Source: Siderastrea siderea (lineage: Eukaryota > Cnidaria > Anthozoa > Scleractinia > Rhizangiidae). Taken from it: a stretch of DNA of 64,000 bases. The notes below the pieces were generated by a model, which made no database searches, had not been told where the DNA came from, and was given only the letters and a program-made list of their open reading frames with translations. Location of the stretch: the NCBI GenBank assembly GCA_964030785.1, contig OZ034975.1, forward strand, positions 35,615,269 through 35,679,268, given 5' to 3'. Position numbers and translations under genes: made by a program. Shown piece after piece: positions 61,251 to 64,000 of this stretch (position 1 is its first letter; each line of letters begins with the position of its first letter).

Positions 61251-61790
61251 ATTTTGTCTACTGAATCCTGATCCAGTGACTTGTGATTGCTGATCCCATA
61301 TACCTGGCTCGTTACGACTCTGATATTTATTATTTTAATTCTAATTGATTCGCAAAATTGAATGAATGGATGGATTGTAGTTCAATATGCATATTTCAGA
61401 AACTCGTAATGCAGATCAATATGTGAAAGCGTTATGACGGACTCATACAAAGCTACGCCGGACTTATTCGTTTCGAGCCACATTCTTCCTTAGACGCTTT
61501 GCTAGGTTTCTTATCACCTTTACTAGAAACAGTGTTTGGTTCTAAACAACTAAAATTGAAATCAATTTATTTTGTTATTTTGCCTATTAAAGAACTCAAA
61601 ATATAGATTAATATTTGAGACCAAAATGGCGGACGCCGCATACAAAATCCCTTGATTTATGACTTCTTCCCGCCCAGTTAAATTCATTTTGAGCAACTTT
61701 CTGCCTTCAAAATTTTTGCTTGGTTTCTTATCACCTTTACTTAATACAATGTTTTTAGTTCTGCTTTATATGTAGATCAAAATAAATGCT
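61251..61790. other. Intergenic with a diverged tandem duplication
   Basis: GGTTTCTTATCACCTTTACT occurs at about 61504 and 61730 with similar flanking sequence, indicating a duplicated block of about 220 bp. No gene. Confidence 0.5.
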
Positions 61791-61968
61791 AACGTCACTG
61801 AACACACTATATTGTATTCTTTCTTTAAATACCTTGTTCTTAACCTGAACATTAAATCACTCAGCCGGAGCAATTTATGTACGGCTTAGATGCACAGCTT
61901 TCTCGTATTTCAAAAACATCACCACTGGAGCAGATTGAAATTATTTCACTTCCTTCTGTAACGCGAAG
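61791..61968 (+). promoter_or_regulatory. RTK-B-like 5' region of the third locus
   Basis: AACGTCACTGAACACAC (61791) and CACTCAGCCGGAGCAA (61858) match the RTK-B 5' region in order and spacing, ahead of a signal-peptide start codon at 61969. Confidence 0.5.
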
Positions 61969-62100
61969 ATGGTCTGTAGTGTTCCCAAAGTTTTACACGT
62001 AACCCTTGGGATTGTTCTTTTACTGGTCACCCTTTTTGAGCGCAGCGCTGCAAGACGTGTTGCAACAAATATTACTCTTCCCCCTATTCTTCCCACGTGA
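61969..62100 (+). pseudogene. RTK-C signal-peptide exon (donor lost or altered)
   Basis: A 43-codon frame starts MVCSVPKVLHVTLGIVLLLV TLF, a convincing signal peptide placed after an RTK-B-like promoter. Where RTK-B has GCTGGTATGT, this locus reads GCTGCAAGAC, so the GT donor is absent. A GC donor (GCT/GCAAGA) is conceivable and would be phase 0. Unspliced, the frame ends at TGA 62098. The segment after TTTTTGAGCG matches the end of the 228-bp units in RTK-A. Confidence 0.5.
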
Positions 62101-62106
62101 TATTAA

Positions 62107-62527
62107 GACGGAATCCATTAGGAAACTGAGTAATTTTAATTTTCAGTGGACAAAAATCTTGTACCAGAATAATTTAAAGCATATTGCATTCTTTTTTTAC
62201 ATTTTTTGAGAGCTATGGATGTAATTTGTTATCTGTAATAACCCCAAAGACAATTTCTTATGGGAGCCCGAGAAAATAAATTTCAAATTTCACAAAATGA
62301 AATCTTACACATAAGAATTTACCTATTTTACCCGTATTTACACAATTCCTGTGAAATTTGAAATTTAATTTCACGGGTTCCCATAAGAAATTCTCTTTGG
62401 TGTTATTACAGATAACTAATTACGTCTATAGCTCTTAAAAAGTGTAAAAAAGAATGCGATAAACTTTAAATTATTCTGGTACAAGGTTTTTGTCCACTGA
62501 TTACTCAATTTCCTGATGGATTCCGTC
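62107..62527. mobile_element. TTAA-inserted foldback element, 421 bp
   Basis: Begins GACGGAATCCATTAGGAAAC and ends with the complement (TTTCCTGATGGATTCCGTC); the arms pair for about 180 bases. TTAA at 62103-62106 and 62528-62531. The RTK-A copy has a single TTAA at the same place (GATATTAAGTTTCC, about 13227), so both ends and the target duplication are proven by comparison. Confidence 0.95.
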
Positions 62528-62651
62528 TTAAGTTCTCCAAAACTGTGCTTATTTTGACAAGCTTTGTTTAGTTCCAGTAAACGAATTCTGTTTATTTAAA
62601 AGATCACTGATTAAGTTTGGTGCCTCCTAATACAGATGTATCTTTGCAAAG

Positions 62652-62906
62652 GTTATGACTATGGGGAAAAAGTAGATCGTAGCAAGGGTTTTTGGAATCC
62701 AAAAAGAAAAATGTGGGTAACCGCGCATTTTTCAGAGATAATTAAGTAGCCATAATACCAAAAAAGTGCTAAAATATAAAGAACGTATGGCAATTTCTTT
62801 CCAAATTTAGGCTCAATTATCTCTGAAAAATGCGTCGTTACCCCCAATTTTCTTTCTGGATTCTGATAGCCCTTGCTAAGATCTGCTTTTTCCACATAGT
62901 CATAAG
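62652..62906. mobile_element. Foldback element, longer allele of 13355-13517
   Basis: Same arms as at 13355-13517, with an added centre in which CGCATTTTTCAGAGATAATT and AATTATCTCTGAAAAATGCG form a further inverted pair. The RTK-A copy is a shortened form, as expected from deletion at a hairpin. Confidence 0.8.
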
Positions 62907-63140
62907 CTGCGCAAAAATGTTGTTGTATTAGAGGGCAAATTCCTTAAGAAACTTGAATATCCCGAGATGCGCAGAACGTATGCGCAGCAACAAAAGGAGG
63001 CACTGTCCTTAAGTTCACGATGAATAATTCGGCGTTTGGTGTTAAGAGCAAAAGCATCCATGGAATGGACAGCTAGCCCTCAAGAACTATTGTGTTACCT
63101 TAAAAATCCAGTTAATGTGTGACCTGTCTTTTCTTCACAG

Positions 63141-63209
63141 ACGTATGTCAACCTACACGAGTATGACTACAGTCTATACGCTAATGTCACTGATCTGGCA
63201 GCTGAGTAA
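63141..63209 (+). pseudogene. RTK-C last exon, copy of RTK-A tail exon
   Basis: All 69 coding bases, [10 protein letters not shown] to the TAA, equal the RTK-A last exon, with an intact CTTCACAG acceptor. No kinase exons lie upstream, so it is an orphan copy unless the phase-0 signal-peptide exon splices to it or long-range splicing from RTK-B uses it as an alternative tail (phase 0 would fit). Confidence 0.7.
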
Positions 63210-63346
63210 CTTGATTGGGACAGCCGTCTTTGTAACCAGAGATCTGTATTAAGTAAAGGAAACTTATTCTTATTTGTAAACATTTTATCTTACTAAAGAA
63301 ATAAACGAGGTTTACAATAAGTGTACAATACCGTATTTTGCTTTAA

Positions 63347-63658
63347 CCCTTTGCAGTCTTAATTAAATTTGGAGATTTAGAAACTTTTAGTATATGAAAA
63401 TCTGAAAAATCTGCCAAATATTCAGTTTAAGACATTTGAGTACCAAATTTTTGGAGTATTTACAACAATAAACGTACTTCATGAGATGATATTCAAAAAA
63501 ATTATTGGCATCTCTTGACAGGTGTCAGGTGAAATCCAAGATGGCAAGTGATGTTGCTTTGGCGTGGGAAGTCAGGGAACTACGATTTGAAAATCCGCTG
63601 AGTAGAATTTGGTTGATTGTTTTCATGGCCGATATATCGGCCATCCGGTCACAAAGGG
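63347..63658. mobile_element. TTAA-type miniature element (CCCTTTG ends)
   Basis: Ends CCCTTTGCAGTC and GGTCACAAAGGG lie inside TTAA at 63343-63346 and 63659-63662. The RTK-A copy reads TGCTTCAATG at this point without the element (about 13954), so the insertion is confirmed by comparison. Confidence 0.9.
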
Positions 63659-63826
63659 TTAATGTAAAAAGAAAATAAGTTTCGGAAATTAAATATTACT
63701 TTGTAAAAGAATGTTTCCACTTTGCAGCATAGTTTATTTTTTAGGTACTATTTAATATTTTTTGTCGTAGTGAGGGCCGCGCAGTTATCAATGTTTTTTA
63801 CTACTGTCAAGTGTTAACCCTCCTTA

Positions 63827-63832
63827 AATAAA
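63827..63832 (+). terminator. Poly(A) signal AATAAA of the third locus
   Basis: Equivalent to 14125-14130 in RTK-A; duplicated along with the 3' flank. Confidence 0.6.
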
Positions 63833-64000
63833 GCCTATTATCAATAAAGCCTATTATTAGCATAGATCTTATTCATTACTAAAGAAAACCATCTGGTCTG
63901 GAGGTGGGAGAGGAACAGGGTGCCTGAACACTCCGAACCCTTACCCTCTTTTTGCTGGCTCCAGTCTCTTACGGCTTTTTCGACTACGATTGAAATTTTG

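Larger units (their letters stand above)
62022..64000 (+). repeat. Segmental duplication of the RTK-A 3' end
   Basis: Aligns in order with about 12935-14650: end of the 228-bp unit, intron, foldback element, last exon, 3' UTR, poly(A) signal and downstream flank. It differs by two TTAA-type insertions here (62107-62527, 63347-63658), an enlarged foldback centre, a second 228-bp unit in RTK-A, and the 14145-14452 insertion there. It continues past the window. Confidence 0.9.

Overview
The window is nuclear DNA of an animal, most likely an anthozoan cnidarian (stony coral or sea anemone). The evidence is AT-rich sequence, short exons with GT-AG introns, dense small DNA transposons, and receptor tyrosine kinases of the KWTAYEAL type that I associate with hexacorals. 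The species cannot be read from the sequence.

Two receptor tyrosine kinase (RTK) genes lie head to tail on the + strand, followed by the remains of a third. RTK-A (exons 1091-13823; N-terminus not found) has one Ig domain, three fibronectin type III domains, a membrane segment and a split kinase. RTK-B (16579-57373; 20 exons, 907 codons plus stop, all phases matching) has a signal peptide, a cysteine-free Ig-like domain, an I-set Ig domain, a SEA domain, a Ly6/uPAR-type three-finger domain, a membrane segment and a kinase. The kinase halves share almost the same exon lengths and phases (111, 191, 123, 71, 41, 97, 100 and 69 nt). The outer halves are unrelated and built from phase 1-1 modules. 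This points to tandem duplication with replacement of the ligand-facing half. Both kinases keep the catalytic Lys, HRD and DFG, both read AYE where APE is usual, and both end in a short tail with a YVN(L/M) motif.

The third locus (about 61791-64000, continuing past the window) joins a promoter and signal-peptide exon resembling that of RTK-B to a copy of the last intron, last exon and 3' flank of RTK-A. The last exon is base-identical to that of RTK-A over its 69 coding bases. It looks like an internally deleted or chimeric copy.

Nearly everything else is mobile-element material: LINE fragments (2.1, 17.9, 19.7-22.5 and 36-37 kb), a decayed gag with SAP-like and zinc-knuckle motifs (23.0-24.6 kb), a 5.5-kb hAT-type element with nested elements (27.6-33.1 kb) between two SEA exons, a broken Crypton-type recombinase (41.1-42.3 kb), three tRNA-derived SINEs, TTAA-flanked, Harbinger-type and foldback miniature elements, a 58-bp minisatellite (39.1-39.9 kb), and mirrored decamer arrays at the two ends of one element (59.3-61.25 kb). 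A complete type I hammerhead ribozyme fold sits in an RTK-A intron (5987-6069). Comparing the duplicated 3' ends of RTK-A and the third locus gives direct empty-site versus filled-site evidence for several insertions.
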